NCBI GenBank assembly: GCA_030433195.1
Contig: JAUIME010000009.1
Span: forward strand, 1-23,326
Length of the DNA stretch: 23,326 nt
Direction: 5' to 3'
DNA from: a bacterium
GTDB taxonomy: Bacteria > Planctomycetota > JACOTG01 > JAUIME01
The position numbers and the translations under genes are program-made. The number at the start of each line of letters is the position of its first letter. Within the stretch, counting starts at the first letter, position 1. Positions 7,324 to 16,749 of the stretch are shown here, one piece after another. Below the pieces are notes generated by a model. The model saw only the letters and a list, made by a program, of their open reading frames with translations. It was not told where the DNA came from and did not search any database.

Positions 7324-7558
7324 AGCTCGCGCCTTCCACGTTGGCCTTGCGCAGATCGACGCCGCGTAGGTCCGTGCCGCGGAAGTAGGCGTCGCCGAAG
7401 TCGACTCCGTCGGCGTTCATGCCTCGGAGGTCGGACGCGCGGAAACTGCATGCGCGCAGGTCGCAGGTCTCGCCTTTGGCGCGATTGAAGTCCTCGATCT
7501 TGCCATCACGCAGCATTGCGTACAGCGGATCCTCTCGGTCACACGACAGATCGGACAT
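7214..7558 (-). CDS. Small pentapeptide-repeat protein
   Basis: This encodes 114 aa from the ATG at 7558, with GGGAGGG about 8 bases upstream. About 12 consecutive five-residue units of the form (C/S/A)(D/N)(L/F)xx run from residue 32 to 92, including CDLRA, SDLRG, VDFGD, TDLRG, VDLRK and ANVEG. They predict roughly three turns of a right-handed quadrilateral beta-helix, flanked by a helical N-terminus (EDPLYAMLRDGKIEDFNRAK) and a short tail ending HGTRVRYDASR. Some pentapeptide proteins, such as Qnr and MfpA, mimic DNA and bind gyrase, but many have unknown roles and this one is much shorter. It lies 74 bp downstream of recD on the same strand, with a hairpin in the gap, and could be co-transcribed. 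Its 3' end overlaps the NAD-kinase-like gene by 110 bp. The function is not predicted. Confidence 0.82.
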   Translation of the reverse strand: MSDLSCDREDPLYAMLRDGKIEDFNRAKGETCDLRACSFRASDLRGMNADGVDFGDAYFRGTDLRGVDLRKANVEGASFIHARVSGAYFPPALSATELRMSLDHGTRVRYDASR

Positions 7559-7609
7559 GATGAAGCCCTCCCACCGAACGACTGAATCGAAATCGAAGTG
7601 CCGAACCCG

Positions 7610-7629
7610 CGGATGCGATTCCGCATCCG
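7610..7629 (-). terminator. Hairpin between recD and the pentapeptide gene
   Basis: CGGATGCG and CGCATCCG form a perfect 8-bp stem with a 4-base loop, extendable by three more pairs with a small bulge. It begins 4 bases after the recD stop codon. No U-tract follows, so it could be a weak terminator, an mRNA stability element or an attenuator between the two genes. Confidence 0.4.
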
Positions 7630-7632
7630 GGA

Positions 7633-9657
7633 TCAGAACAACGTGAGCTGTCCTTCGTCTCCCGAAGGTTTACTCTTCGAAACGGACGCGCGCGACTTCG
7701 AAGCATCGGAAGCACGCGGACGCTCGCGTTCTGGCGACTCGGCCGAGCCGGAACCCGGCGACACGTTCGCGGTGTCGTCGGGATCGCCGGTCGCACCCCA
7801 CAACGCATCGCGCAGGCCGGACGAGCGCCGCACCGCGCGTTCGATCGCGGCACGCAAGATCGGCGGATCCGCGAGCATGCTCACCCGCGACCGCGCTCGA
7901 GTCAACCCGGTATAGACGAGCTCGCGCGTCAGCAGCGGACTCGGCTCGTCCGGAAGCACGAACACGACGTGATCGAACTCCGAACCCTGGCTCTTGTGCA
8001 CGGTCATCGCGAATGCGGTCTCGTGCGCGGGAAGTCGGGCAGGAGCGAGCTTGCGGAAGCCCTGGTCGTCGGCTGGGAAAACGACGCGGCTCACACCACC
8101 GCTGTCGGGATCCGGCATGACAATTCCGATGTCGCCGTTGAACAGGCGCAGGCCGTAGTCGTTCTCGGTGACGAGAACGGGCCGACCGCGATACCACGGG
8201 TTGCGTCGATCGATGCGGCCTCGATCCGAGAGAATCGACTCGACGAGGCCGTTCATCGCGGCGACGCCGAACGGCCCCGTTCGACGCGCGCACAGAACGC
8301 GCAGTCGATCGAACGCTTCGAACGCGCGCGCCGGATCGTTCTCCGAGGCGAGTCCGTCCCACGCTTCGACGACCGCCTGCTGCATGACCGCGTCGAGCGC
8401 GTCGAGGTCGCTTCGCGTCACGTCGGCGGCGGCGTCTCCGTCGAGGACGTCGATCGCGCGCTCGGCGTCGCCCGCGTTGACAGCGAGCGCGGCCGCTCCG
8501 ATGCCGCTGTCGCTGCTGAAGCGGTAGGAGCGCGTGAGCAGCACGATCGAATCGGCGATCGCGGGAGGCTCGGCAGCGTCGCCCGCGCCCTGACCGGCAT
8601 CGAATGCCGGAACCGATTCGCCCGTCACCTCGGCCAAACGACTCGCCATCGCTCGTGAGAATCCCGTCGGCTTCGCACAGAGATCGCCCAGCACGGCACC
8701 CGCCTCGACCGACGCGAGCTGGTCGCGATCCCCGATGAGGATGAGTCGCGCGTGCGGCGGAAGCGCGTCGACGAGCTTCGCCATCATCGCGAGGTCGACC
8801 ATCGACGCCTCGTCGACGACGACCACGTCGAGCGGAAGCGGCGCGTCGCGATGGTGTCGGAATCGCACCGAGCCGTGGCGGTAGCCGAGCAGTCGGTGCA
8901 GCGTCTTCGCGTCGTCGGGAATCGCTGCGGCGATCCCGTCGTCGAGTCCGAGACGCGCCTTCGCCTCGCGGATCGCCGCGACCATGCGCGCGGCCGCCTT
9001 CCCCGTCGGCGCCGCGAGCGCGATGCGCGGCGGACGTTCGGGCGACGCACCGACGAGCAGCGCGAGGATCTTCGTCACGGTCGTCGTCTTGCCGGTGCCG
9101 GGGCCACCCGAGACGATGCACAATCGGCGCATCGCGGCCACCGCGGCGGCGACCTTCTGGCCGTCCATCGCATCGTCGGTCGCATCGGCTGGTTCGTCGC
9201 GCGGAAACAGCGCGTCGAGGCGCTCGCGCAGCGATCCCGCATCGAACGAGCCGGTATCGTCACGCACGAGTGCGAGCAAGCTCTCCGCGAGCGTCGACTG
9301 ATAATGCCAGTACCGGTACAAGTACAGGCGGTCGCGATCGTCGAGTACGAGCGGGCGGCGCTCGCCCTCGCGCGCGCGCTCAGGCGACGTGACGACGGCG
9401 CTCGAACCGAGGACCGCGCGCAGCTTCTCGGCGCTCGGCACCGTGACGAGACTCCGCTCGGGCGGAAGCCCCGTCCCCGCGAGTTCCGCCAAGTCGACGC
9501 ACACATGCCCCGACGCGGTCGCGCGGCTCGCGAGCCCGGCGCCGAGCCAAAGCTCGAGCGCGTCCGAATCCGCGAGACGTGTCGCGAGCTGCGCGAAGTG
9601 TACGTCGATGTCGGCGAGCTCACCCGATGCCCGCAGTGCTTCGAGCATCTCGTTCAT
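7633..9657 (-). CDS. recD: Exodeoxyribonuclease V alpha subunit, RecD helicase
   Basis: This encodes 674 aa. The ATG at 9657 overlaps the recB stop (ATGA). RecD is the fast 5'-3' superfamily 1B motor of RecBCD. Walker A is GGPGTGKT (184-191), with Walker B VVVDEASMVDL (279-289), motif III LILIGDRDQLASVEAG (306-321), motif V TVHKSQGSEFDH (about 552-563) and motif VI VYTGLTRAR (about 581-589). All closely follow known RecD motifs. The N-terminal 170 residues form the RecB-contacting helical domain, including DRDRLYLYRYWHYQ. The protein is somewhat longer than E. coli RecD (608 aa). The difference includes a low-complexity Ser/Arg/Lys-rich tail from about 625 that ends in GQLTLF, resembling a DNA polymerase sliding-clamp binding peptide. 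It is third in the recCBD operon. The identity is secure, while clamp binding is inferred. Confidence 0.95.
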   Translation of the reverse strand: MNEMLEALRASGELADIDVHFAQLATRLADSDALELWLGAGLASRATASGHVCVDLAELAGTGLPPERSLVTVPSAEKLRAVLGSSAVVTSPERAREGERRPLVLDDRDRLYLYRYWHYQSTLAESLLALVRDDTGSFDAGSLRERLDALFPRDEPADATDDAMDGQKVAAAVAAMRRLCIVSGGPGTGKTTTVTKILALLVGASPERPPRIALAAPTGKAAARMVAAIREAKARLGLDDGIAAAIPDDAKTLHRLLGYRHGSVRFRHHRDAPLPLDVVVVDEASMVDLAMMAKLVDALPPHARLILIGDRDQLASVEAGAVLGDLCAKPTGFSRAMASRLAEVTGESVPAFDAGQGAGDAAEPPAIADSIVLLTRSYRFSSDSGIGAAALAVNAGDAERAIDVLDGDAAADVTRSDLDALDAVMQQAVVEAWDGLASENDPARAFEAFDRLRVLCARRTGPFGVAAMNGLVESILSDRGRIDRRNPWYRGRPVLVTENDYGLRLFNGDIGIVMPDPDSGGVSRVVFPADDQGFRKLAPARLPAHETAFAMTVHKSQGSEFDHVVFVLPDEPSPLLTRELVYTGLTRARSRVSMLADPPILRAAIERAVRRSSGLRDALWGATGDPDDTANVSPGSGSAESPERERPRASDASKSRASVSKSKPSGDEGQLTLF

Positions 9658-12600
9658 CGCACGTCCTCCTCGCCGATCGTCGACCGTGCCTCGTCGGCGA
9701 CGAATGCGTCCAACGCCTCGACGGCCGCGCGCGGCGGTCGATCGAAGAAGATCGCGTCGCCGTCGACTCCGAATCCGACGCCGCGAACGAACAGATACAG
9801 CGCGCCCCCGAAGTGTCGGTCGTAGTCGTAGTCGGGAATGCGCAGCTGCAAATACCGATGCAGCGCGACCGAGTACACGAGGTACTGGACGAAGTACGAC
9901 GCGCGCCCCATCGCGTCGCGGACCGCGTCGGCTCCGTACGCGGACGGCTCGGGGCCGAGCCAGTTCGACTTGTAGTCGGCGATCCAGTAGCGTCCGTCCA
10001 CTTCGAACACGAGGTCGATGAATCCCTTCATCACGCCCTGCGTCGGCGAGAAGCCGAGGCGCTCGATCGCGGCGCGCCACGAGTCACGCTCGGCATAGCC
10101 ATGTTCCGAGAGTCGTTCGGCAAGCCCCTGCGGCTCCATCCGACGCAGCGGATACCAGAACTCGAGCTCGCAGACTCGCTGCGCACGCGACACGTCGGCG
10201 AGTCGGGAAGTGGGAGCATCCGGCAACGGCAGTGGCGCGGCAAGAACAGCGCGCACACGCTCGGCCAGCACGGGCTTCCACGATGCGTCGAAACCGTGCT
10301 CGGCGAGCGCACGTTCGACGTGCCGGCCCACCTCGTCGTCGCCGCCCTGGAAGTCGATGCGCTCCAAGATCGCGTGCAAGCAGGTTCCGGCTCGCTTCCC
10401 GCGCGGGAACGTGAAGATCGTCGGACCGCCTGTCGCGATGGACGGATCGGCGACCTCGACCTCGTCGTCGGCCGGCCCGGCGCGATCGACACGCTCGGCC
10501 ACGTGACCGCCCGCGATCGACGAAAAGCTGCTCGTGCGCCACGCCGCGGGAATCCGTCCATCGAACGCACGCGGCTCGAACCGGGGTGTGTCCTCACCCG
10601 TCGGCCGATAGCGATCGCCCGGCGCGAACGAGATCGTCTCGACGCGTACCGCACCGTCACTCGCGGCCTCGACGGCGCGCAAGTCCTCGACGATCTGCTC
10701 TTCGGGGAGCGGCCCACCCCCGAGCTTGCGCGTTGGATGCAGCAATGCCGCGGGCGCCGATCGCATCGACTCGCGAATCGAACCCCAGACGAAGTACGCC
10801 CGCGACTTCGCCCGCGTGAGCGCGACGTAGAGCAACCGAACGTTCTCGGCTTGCTCCTCGAACACGGCCAACTCGCGATGGGTGTCTTGATCGTCCGATC
10901 CGAAATCCGCGACGAGGTCGTCGTCGCGATGAAACAGGAAGTCGTTCCTCGATTTCACGCGAATCGTCCCGTGCCACAAGAACGGGCAGAACACGACGGG
11001 ATACTCGAGCCCCTTGCTCCGGTGCATCGTGACGATCTTGACGAGATTCTCGTCGCTCTCGAGACGCAGCAGCCGGTCGTCGTCTTCGGCGAGGAGCCGG
11101 TTCACGTCGCGGCGATCCGCGAGCCACTGCAGCGTCCCGTCCATGCTCGCACCACGGCGACTCGAGCTCGTCTGCAGCAGCTCCGCCAGATGCAACACGT
11201 TCGTGAGGCGCCGCTCGCCGTCGCGAAACTCGAGCAGCCGCGTCGCGATGCCGAGCTCGCTCATGAGGCCGCGGAACATTCGAATGAAGCCTTGATCGCG
11301 CCATGCCGCGTGCAGCTCGTGGAAGCGCTCGATCCACGACACCCACGCGCGTTCGTCTTCGGCGAGGGCGTGCAGCTCGCTGCCCGACAGGCCGACGAGA
11401 TCCGTCGCGAGGGCCGCCCGCACGAGCAGCTCGCGACCCGGCTCGACCACCGCCATGAGCACGCGCTCGAGCTCTTCGGCCTCGCGCGTCATGAAGACGT
11501 CGTCTTGCGAGTGCTGCACGCTCGGTACACCGAGGCGGATCAACGCATCGCGCACGGTTCGACCTTGGCCGTGCGTTCGTACGAGCACCGCGATGTCGCC
11601 GCCCGCGAGCGCGCGCTCGCCGAGTTGCGCACGGCCGTCGGCCGCGAGGTTCAAGAGCCGCGCGATCTCGGCCGCGGTCGCGCGCGCGGCGATCTCTTCG
11701 GCCGACCCGACGTCTTGCGCCTTGCCCTCTTCGTTCGCCGGCATCCGCCAAATGCGAAGCGGCGCGGCGACCTCGCCGTCCTCCTCGAGATGCACGGCTT
11801 CGCGGTCGGCCGGCTCGGCCGGCACGTACGGAATGCCTTCGAACAGAAACGGGTTGTCGGCACGCGCGAAGATCGCGTTGACGCCGTCGATGAGCCGCGG
11901 CGTCGAGCGCCAGTTGACGTCGAGCGTGTACTTGCGCACCGCGTCGACGCGCGCGCGCAGGTACGCGAAGATGTCGGCGCCGCGGAAGCTGTAGATCGCC
12001 TGCTTCGGATCTCCTACGAAGAACACTCGGCTCGCGGGATCCGGCGCGTAGATGCGATGGAAGATCTCGTACTGCACGGGGTCGGTGTCTTGGAACTCGT
12101 CGATGAGCGCGGCGTGATACGTGTCGCGGACGGCCGCCGCGAGCTGCTCGCCGCGCGGCGCACGAAGCGCGCGCAGCAGGTTCACGAGCAGGTCGTCGAA
12201 CGACTGCACGCGGTTCTCGCGATTGCGCACCGCGAGCTCGTCACTCGCGTATCGGAACAGGCGCGTCTGCAGGTCGACGAGGCGCGCGTGGTACTGCGTC
12301 GCGAGCGACCCGTGCGCCATCGCGAGGATCTCGCACATCTCGAAGAACGGATGCTCGGGCGCGTGCTTGCCTTTCTTGACACCGTTCTCGAGCGCGCTCG
12401 TCGTGAACTTCTCGAACTTCTCGAAGCGCTCGATCCGGCCGACGCTCGCCTCCGACGATTCGAGCATCGCGTCGAGCTTCTCGATCCATCCCTCGATCGA
12501 CGTCTTGCGATACTTCGATCGATTGAGCCCCGGATCCTCGAGCAGAAGATCGGTGACCTCGCTGCGGCATAGCGGCCACGCCTCGCGGACCGTCGCGTAG

Positions 12601-13259
12601 GCACGCGTGAAGGTCGCTTCGGCCGCGGACGAATCGGCCCCCGCGTCGGCGCCGAGGATCTCGAGGTCGGGCTTGCCGAGGTACGGCATGAGGAAGTTCG
12701 CGAGCGTCTCCGGCGTGTGCCCCGCGTCGAGCACGTACGCGACGAACTCCGCCGAGGCATCGTAAAGCTCGCGTCGCCAGAAGTCGTCGACGATCTCTTG
12801 CAGCGTCTCGCGCGGATCGGCCACGATCTCGGTCTCGAACGGCATGCCGCTCTCGAACGCGCTGTCGCCGAGCACGCGCTGGCAGAAGCCGTGAATCGTG
12901 AAGATCGCGGCCTCGTCGAAACCGCGCAGCGCCGTGTCGAGTCGCTGCCTCGCCTCGTTGGGATCGGGCGATCGTTTCACGAGCGCGTCGAGGAACGCGT
13001 CGTCGCTGCAGCCGGCGCGAAACGCCGCATCGGCCTCGACGAGCCGTCGCCGCACCCGATCGCGCAGTTCCTCGGTCGCCGCGATCGTGTACGTCACGAC
13101 GAGGATCTGGTCGACCCGGCAATCGGTCTCGAGCACGAGCCGCAGGTACAGACCCGTGATCGTATACGTCTTGCCGGTGCCCGCGCTCGCTTCGATGAGG
13201 GTCGTGCCTTCGAGCGGCGCCGCGAGGGGATCGAGTCGTTCGATGACGGGCGCGCTCAC
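9654..13259 (-). CDS. recB: Exodeoxyribonuclease V beta subunit, RecB helicase-nuclease
   Basis: This encodes 1201 aa. The GTG at 13259 overlaps the recC stop (GTGA), with GGAGGA upstream. A longer in-frame start inside recC is rejected because the RecB family begins just before the ATPase motif. RecB provides the 3'-5' helicase and the only nuclease of RecBCD. Visible motifs are Walker A ASAGTGKT (24-31), motif Ia VVTYTIAATEELRDRV, IHGFCQRVL, Walker B LIDEFQDTDPVQYE, motif III FFVGDPKQAIYSFRGAD, motif IV DVNWRSTPRLI, motif V MHRSKGLEYPVVFCPFLW and motif VI LLYVALTRAKSRAYFVWG. The C-terminal nuclease retains Asp1082 (GFIDLVF), Asp1095 and Lys1097 (IADYKSNWLG), with the same 13- and 2-residue spacing as the E. 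coli catalytic triad, followed by YFVQYLVYSVALHRYL. It should be fully active. Confidence 0.97.
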   Translation of the reverse strand: MSAPVIERLDPLAAPLEGTTLIEASAGTGKTYTITGLYLRLVLETDCRVDQILVVTYTIAATEELRDRVRRRLVEADAAFRAGCSDDAFLDALVKRSPDPNEARQRLDTALRGFDEAAIFTIHGFCQRVLGDSAFESGMPFETEIVADPRETLQEIVDDFWRRELYDASAEFVAYVLDAGHTPETLANFLMPYLGKPDLEILGADAGADSSAAEATFTRAYATVREAWPLCRSEVTDLLLEDPGLNRSKYRKTSIEGWIEKLDAMLESSEASVGRIERFEKFEKFTTSALENGVKKGKHAPEHPFFEMCEILAMAHGSLATQYHARLVDLQTRLFRYASDELAVRNRENRVQSFDDLLVNLLRALRAPRGEQLAAAVRDTYHAALIDEFQDTDPVQYEIFHRIYAPDPASRVFFVGDPKQAIYSFRGADIFAYLRARVDAVRKYTLDVNWRSTPRLIDGVNAIFARADNPFLFEGIPYVPAEPADREAVHLEEDGEVAAPLRIWRMPANEEGKAQDVGSAEEIAARATAAEIARLLNLAADGRAQLGERALAGGDIAVLVRTHGQGRTVRDALIRLGVPSVQHSQDDVFMTREAEELERVLMAVVEPGRELLVRAALATDLVGLSGSELHALAEDERAWVSWIERFHELHAAWRDQGFIRMFRGLMSELGIATRLLEFRDGERRLTNVLHLAELLQTSSSRRGASMDGTLQWLADRRDVNRLLAEDDDRLLRLESDENLVKIVTMHRSKGLEYPVVFCPFLWHGTIRVKSRNDFLFHRDDDLVADFGSDDQDTHRELAVFEEQAENVRLLYVALTRAKSRAYFVWGSIRESMRSAPAALLHPTRKLGGGPLPEEQIVEDLRAVEAASDGAVRVETISFAPGDRYRPTGEDTPRFEPRAFDGRIPAAWRTSSFSSIAGGHVAERVDRAGPADDEVEVADPSIATGGPTIFTFPRGKRAGTCLHAILERIDFQGGDDEVGRHVERALAEHGFDASWKPVLAERVRAVLAAPLPLPDAPTSRLADVSRAQRVCELEFWYPLRRMEPQGLAERLSEHGYAERDSWRAAIERLGFSPTQGVMKGFIDLVFEVDGRYWIADYKSNWLGPEPSAYGADAVRDAMGRASYFVQYLVYSVALHRYLQLRIPDYDYDRHFGGALYLFVRGVGFGVDGDAIFFDRPPRAAVEALDAFVADEARSTIGEEDVR

Positions 13260-16200
13260 GAGGCATCCTCCGAATCGTCCGCGCGGCTCGCGGCGAGGGC
13301 GCCCGCTTCGGCGACGTCGCCCGCGCTTCGCTCGACCGAGTGCTCGAACATCGGCGCGTAGACCTCCTCGGCGATCGCGCGAAACTCCGCGTCGAGCGGA
13401 TCGCGATCGCGCAGCACGAGAGCGATGTACGGGTTCGAGCTCTCGGCGTATCCCGTATGGAACCTGCGCCACGCGACGTCTTCGGCTTCGTGCTCGCTTC
13501 CGCGCCGGATCTTTCGCGCGTAGGCGTACGACGTTCGCGCGAAGAACGGCAACGGTCGGCACAGCCCTTCCTGGAACAGCGTCACGAGGCTGCGCAAGTG
13601 CGCCATCGCGTCGGGCACGGGGTCGAGCCGCCGCTCGCCGTCGGCATGGATGAAGCGCGTGACGGGTTCGACGTCGGCCGGTGCCGCGGCGTTGAGGACG
13701 AGATGCTCGATCCACACGCGCGAGTGATCACGGCCCTGCGGCGACCCGGCGCGGAACTCGACGCGACCGTTCGTGCGCAAGCCGTCGAGGCGCCCCACGA
13801 GTCGCAGATCGCCGAAGCTCACGCCCGCGCGCATCACGTCGGGGAAGACGAGGTCGACGTCGATCGGTGCGACGCGCGGCGCCGTCTCCGCGTCCGTTCC
13901 CGCGAGCGCCGCATCGAGCTGCGTGCCGAACCGCTCGGCCGCATCGACGACACGCGCGTAGAGCGTTTCTCCGACGCGCCCCTGCGGCAAGACGCCACTC
14001 GCGCGCACGGCTTCGAGCAGCGACTCCGGCTCGACTTCCCCGCGCAACTCGACGAGCTTCTCGCGCAGATCCTCTCCCTCGAAGCGGTCGAGCTCGAACG
14101 GCTCACGGCTCGCGACGAACGCATCGGCGCGCCCGAGATACAGACCGAGCCGGCGCTGCACGAGAAACCGCACGGGATTCTCGAAGAAACGCACGAGCGA
14201 ATCGATCGAAATCGTACGCCACTCGTCCTCGGGCGGCGGCAGGCGCTCGTCGAGGAACTCGATGGCGGCCTTCTCGCCGTGCCCCGCGAGTCGCGACGCT
14301 TCGCACTGCTCGCGCGAGTACGAGAACAGTCGCTCGTCGGCACCCGTGAAGTAGCGCGGACTGAACGCCTGCAGCGGATGGCGCGTCGTCACGAACGAGC
14401 GAACGGTCGCATCACTCGCGGCGCCCTCGACTTCGAACCCACGATCGAGCACGTCGAGCAGCTCCGCGACGAGCACCGACGGAGGAATCGCGTTGTTGTC
14501 GCGGATGTTCTGGCCGACGTAGCTGATCCACAGCCGCTCGCGCGCCGAGAGGATCGCTTCGAGGAACAAGTAGCGGTCGTCGTCGCGGCCGCTGCGGTCG
14601 CCGCGTCGGAAGTCGCGCGCCATGAGGTCGAATCCGATCGGCTTGCGCGCACGCGGATAGCGCGCGTCGTCGAGGCCGAGCAAGCACACCATCGCGAACG
14701 GGATGCTGCGCATCGGCACCATCGCGCAGAACGTGACGCCGCCGCCGAGGAATCCCGCCGCGGGATCGGGCGTCCCGAGCACGCGGCGAAGATGCGCGAG
14801 CACGGCATCGCGCCCGATCGCTTCGTCGAAATCGGCGCGGCGCGTGGCGTCGGCGAAGTCGGCGACGGACTCGCGAATCCGGCGAATCTCGTACTCCTCG
14901 TCCCCTTCGGGTGCGAGAAACGTATCGAGCATGGACGCGAGCGTCGTGGCCCACGCCTCCGGTTTGCGCTCGCGTCGCAGGTCGGTGTCGAGATCGAACA
15001 GAGCCGTCGCGAACGTCAGGAACCGCCCGAGCACGGCCGAATCGCCGCCTTCGATCTCGTCGTACGGCAGGATGTCGTGGAACATGTCGAACGACCGACT
15101 CGGCAGCGCATAGCCGAGCAGCATCCGATCGAGTCCCTCGCGCCACGTGTGATCGCGTGTCGACGGAAGCTCGAGCGCGTCGCGGCTCGACTCGTCGATC
15201 CCCCAACGGATTCCCGTTTCGCGCATCCAACGCTGGATCGCCTCGAGATCGTCTTCGGCGATCGCGAAACGCCGCCGCACGGCCGCCGCCTCGAGCAACG
15301 CCAGCACGCGCGTCGCGTCGAATCGACTCCCCGGCAGCTCGAGCAGCTCGAGCAGGATGTCGACGAGCGGGCTCTCGGTACCGGGGCTGCGGTCCGCGAT
15401 CGAGAACGGGATGCGACGCGCATCGTCGCGGACGGTCCCGAACACGGCTTCGATGTACGGCGCGTACGTTTCGATGTCGGGCGTCATGACGACGATGTCG
15501 GACGGCCGCAGCGTCGGATCCTCGCGAAACCGATCGAGCAGCGTGTCGTACAGCACCTCGACTTCGCGCATCGGACCGTGGCAACTGTGGATCGCGATCG
15601 AGTCGTCGTCGCGCGCGATCGTGGCGCGCGGCGCTTCGTCGTCGCCGTCGCCGCGGCGGCGCAGGTTCAAGATGTCGGACTGCACGACGGCGAGCATCGA
15701 GGCGTCGCTCGCGACGGCATCGGGATCGTGCGACAATCCGTCGTCGTGCGCTGCCGCGGGATCCTCGAACCACTCCTCGTCGGCGCCGGGCCCGCATTCG
15801 GTGACTTCGTCGAGGAAGTCGCGACCGAGCCCGCCCATCGACGACAGCAACGGGTTGCCGCTCTCGAGGTACTGCGCTTCGGCGTCCCCGCCGCGACGCG
15901 CGATCGCGCGGTCCGAGATGATGTCGCCCCAGTACTCGCGACACGGATCGAGCAAGAACAGGTGCACGTCGACCACGCGTGCCAGCGTCGCGACGAGATG
16001 CAAGTACACGGGCGGCAGCGCCGCGACCCCGAACAGACTCACGCGCGCGGGCAACCCGAACGGCGGCGCACCGCCCGGCTCGCGCTCGGCCGCGGCGGTC
16101 ACGCGCTCCACGAACGTCTTCTGCAGCCGCACGCGGTGCGGCGCCGACTCCGACGCTACGAGATCGCGCCACAGCCTCGCCTGCCAGTGCGTGTCCTTAC

Positions 16201-16666
16201 CGTCCTCCCAGCGCTCGATCCAATCGGGCCGATACACGAGATAACGATCGAACGCATCCGCGATCCGATAGGACAGCTCGTAGCGACGATCGCCTTCGCC
16301 CCCTTCGAGATAGCCCCGCAGGTCCGCGAACGCCTTCGACTTCGGAAGCGATCCGACACGCTTGGCGATGCGCCACGTCAACACCTCCGGATCGAACGGA
16401 GACGCGTCGGGAACGCCGTCGAGCACGCGCCGGAACGTCTGCCACAGGAACGAAGCCGGAAGGGGAAACGTGAAGTTCGCACAGACGCCCAGGCGTTCCG
16501 AGAGATGCATCGACAACCAGCGCGCCATGCCGCGGTTGTGCACCGATACGACCTCGGGCGCCAACGCCGCGACGGCCCCCTCGTCGCTTCGGGCGGGTTC
16601 GCGGACGACCTCGGCGAGGCGATCCGCTAATCGTTCGAGTCGATTTCCCCGATATACCGTCAACAT
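13256..16666 (-). CDS. recC: Exodeoxyribonuclease V gamma subunit, RecC
   Basis: This encodes 1136 aa. RecC recognises Chi and splits the DNA strands in RecBCD. The ATG at 16666 is chosen because MLTVYRGNRLERLADRLAE matches the usual RecC N-terminus. The frame extends 19 codons further up, but those residues are atypical. The ribosome binding site is weak. Diagnostic segments are NRGMARWLSMHLSERLGV with FPLPASFLW near the N-terminus, REVEVLYDTLLDRF with SDIVVMTPDIETYAPYIEAV, CLLGLDDARYPR, RERLWISYVGQNIRDNN, and FFENPVRFLVQRRLGLYL in the C-terminal nuclease-like domain. As expected for RecC, Walker motifs and a nuclease triad are absent. It is first in the operon, about 77 bases downstream of a near-consensus promoter. 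Which Chi sequence it recognises cannot be read from the sequence. Confidence 0.95.
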   Translation of the reverse strand: MLTVYRGNRLERLADRLAEVVREPARSDEGAVAALAPEVVSVHNRGMARWLSMHLSERLGVCANFTFPLPASFLWQTFRRVLDGVPDASPFDPEVLTWRIAKRVGSLPKSKAFADLRGYLEGGEGDRRYELSYRIADAFDRYLVYRPDWIERWEDGKDTHWQARLWRDLVASESAPHRVRLQKTFVERVTAAAEREPGGAPPFGLPARVSLFGVAALPPVYLHLVATLARVVDVHLFLLDPCREYWGDIISDRAIARRGGDAEAQYLESGNPLLSSMGGLGRDFLDEVTECGPGADEEWFEDPAAAHDDGLSHDPDAVASDASMLAVVQSDILNLRRRGDGDDEAPRATIARDDDSIAIHSCHGPMREVEVLYDTLLDRFREDPTLRPSDIVVMTPDIETYAPYIEAVFGTVRDDARRIPFSIADRSPGTESPLVDILLELLELPGSRFDATRVLALLEAAAVRRRFAIAEDDLEAIQRWMRETGIRWGIDESSRDALELPSTRDHTWREGLDRMLLGYALPSRSFDMFHDILPYDEIEGGDSAVLGRFLTFATALFDLDTDLRRERKPEAWATTLASMLDTFLAPEGDEEYEIRRIRESVADFADATRRADFDEAIGRDAVLAHLRRVLGTPDPAAGFLGGGVTFCAMVPMRSIPFAMVCLLGLDDARYPRARKPIGFDLMARDFRRGDRSGRDDDRYLFLEAILSARERLWISYVGQNIRDNNAIPPSVLVAELLDVLDRGFEVEGAASDATVRSFVTTRHPLQAFSPRYFTGADERLFSYSREQCEASRLAGHGEKAAIEFLDERLPPPEDEWRTISIDSLVRFFENPVRFLVQRRLGLYLGRADAFVASREPFELDRFEGEDLREKLVELRGEVEPESLLEAVRASGVLPQGRVGETLYARVVDAAERFGTQLDAALAGTDAETAPRVAPIDVDLVFPDVMRAGVSFGDLRLVGRLDGLRTNGRVEFRAGSPQGRDHSRVWIEHLVLNAAAPADVEPVTRFIHADGERRLDPVPDAMAHLRSLVTLFQEGLCRPLPFFARTSYAYARKIRRGSEHEAEDVAWRRFHTGYAESSNPYIALVLRDRDPLDAEFRAIAEEVYAPMFEHSVERSAGDVAEAGALAASRADDSEDAS

Positions 16667-16749
16667 GCTCGTATCGCCCGCCCCGCCTCTCGGACATCCC
16701 CGGTGGGTCGCGCGGCATCTCACGAAACGCCGCCGCGCGTCGGGTCGCG

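Noticed and set aside
9579..12572. Long plus-strand open frame opposite recB and recD
   Set aside because: It is antisense to well-supported genes, with shadow-type composition and no plausible start signal.
13340..16630. Very long plus-strand open frame (over 1000 codons) opposite recC
   Set aside because: It is antisense to a secure recC gene, Arg/His/Asp-rich with no recognisable domain. Long shadow frames are expected in GC-rich genes.
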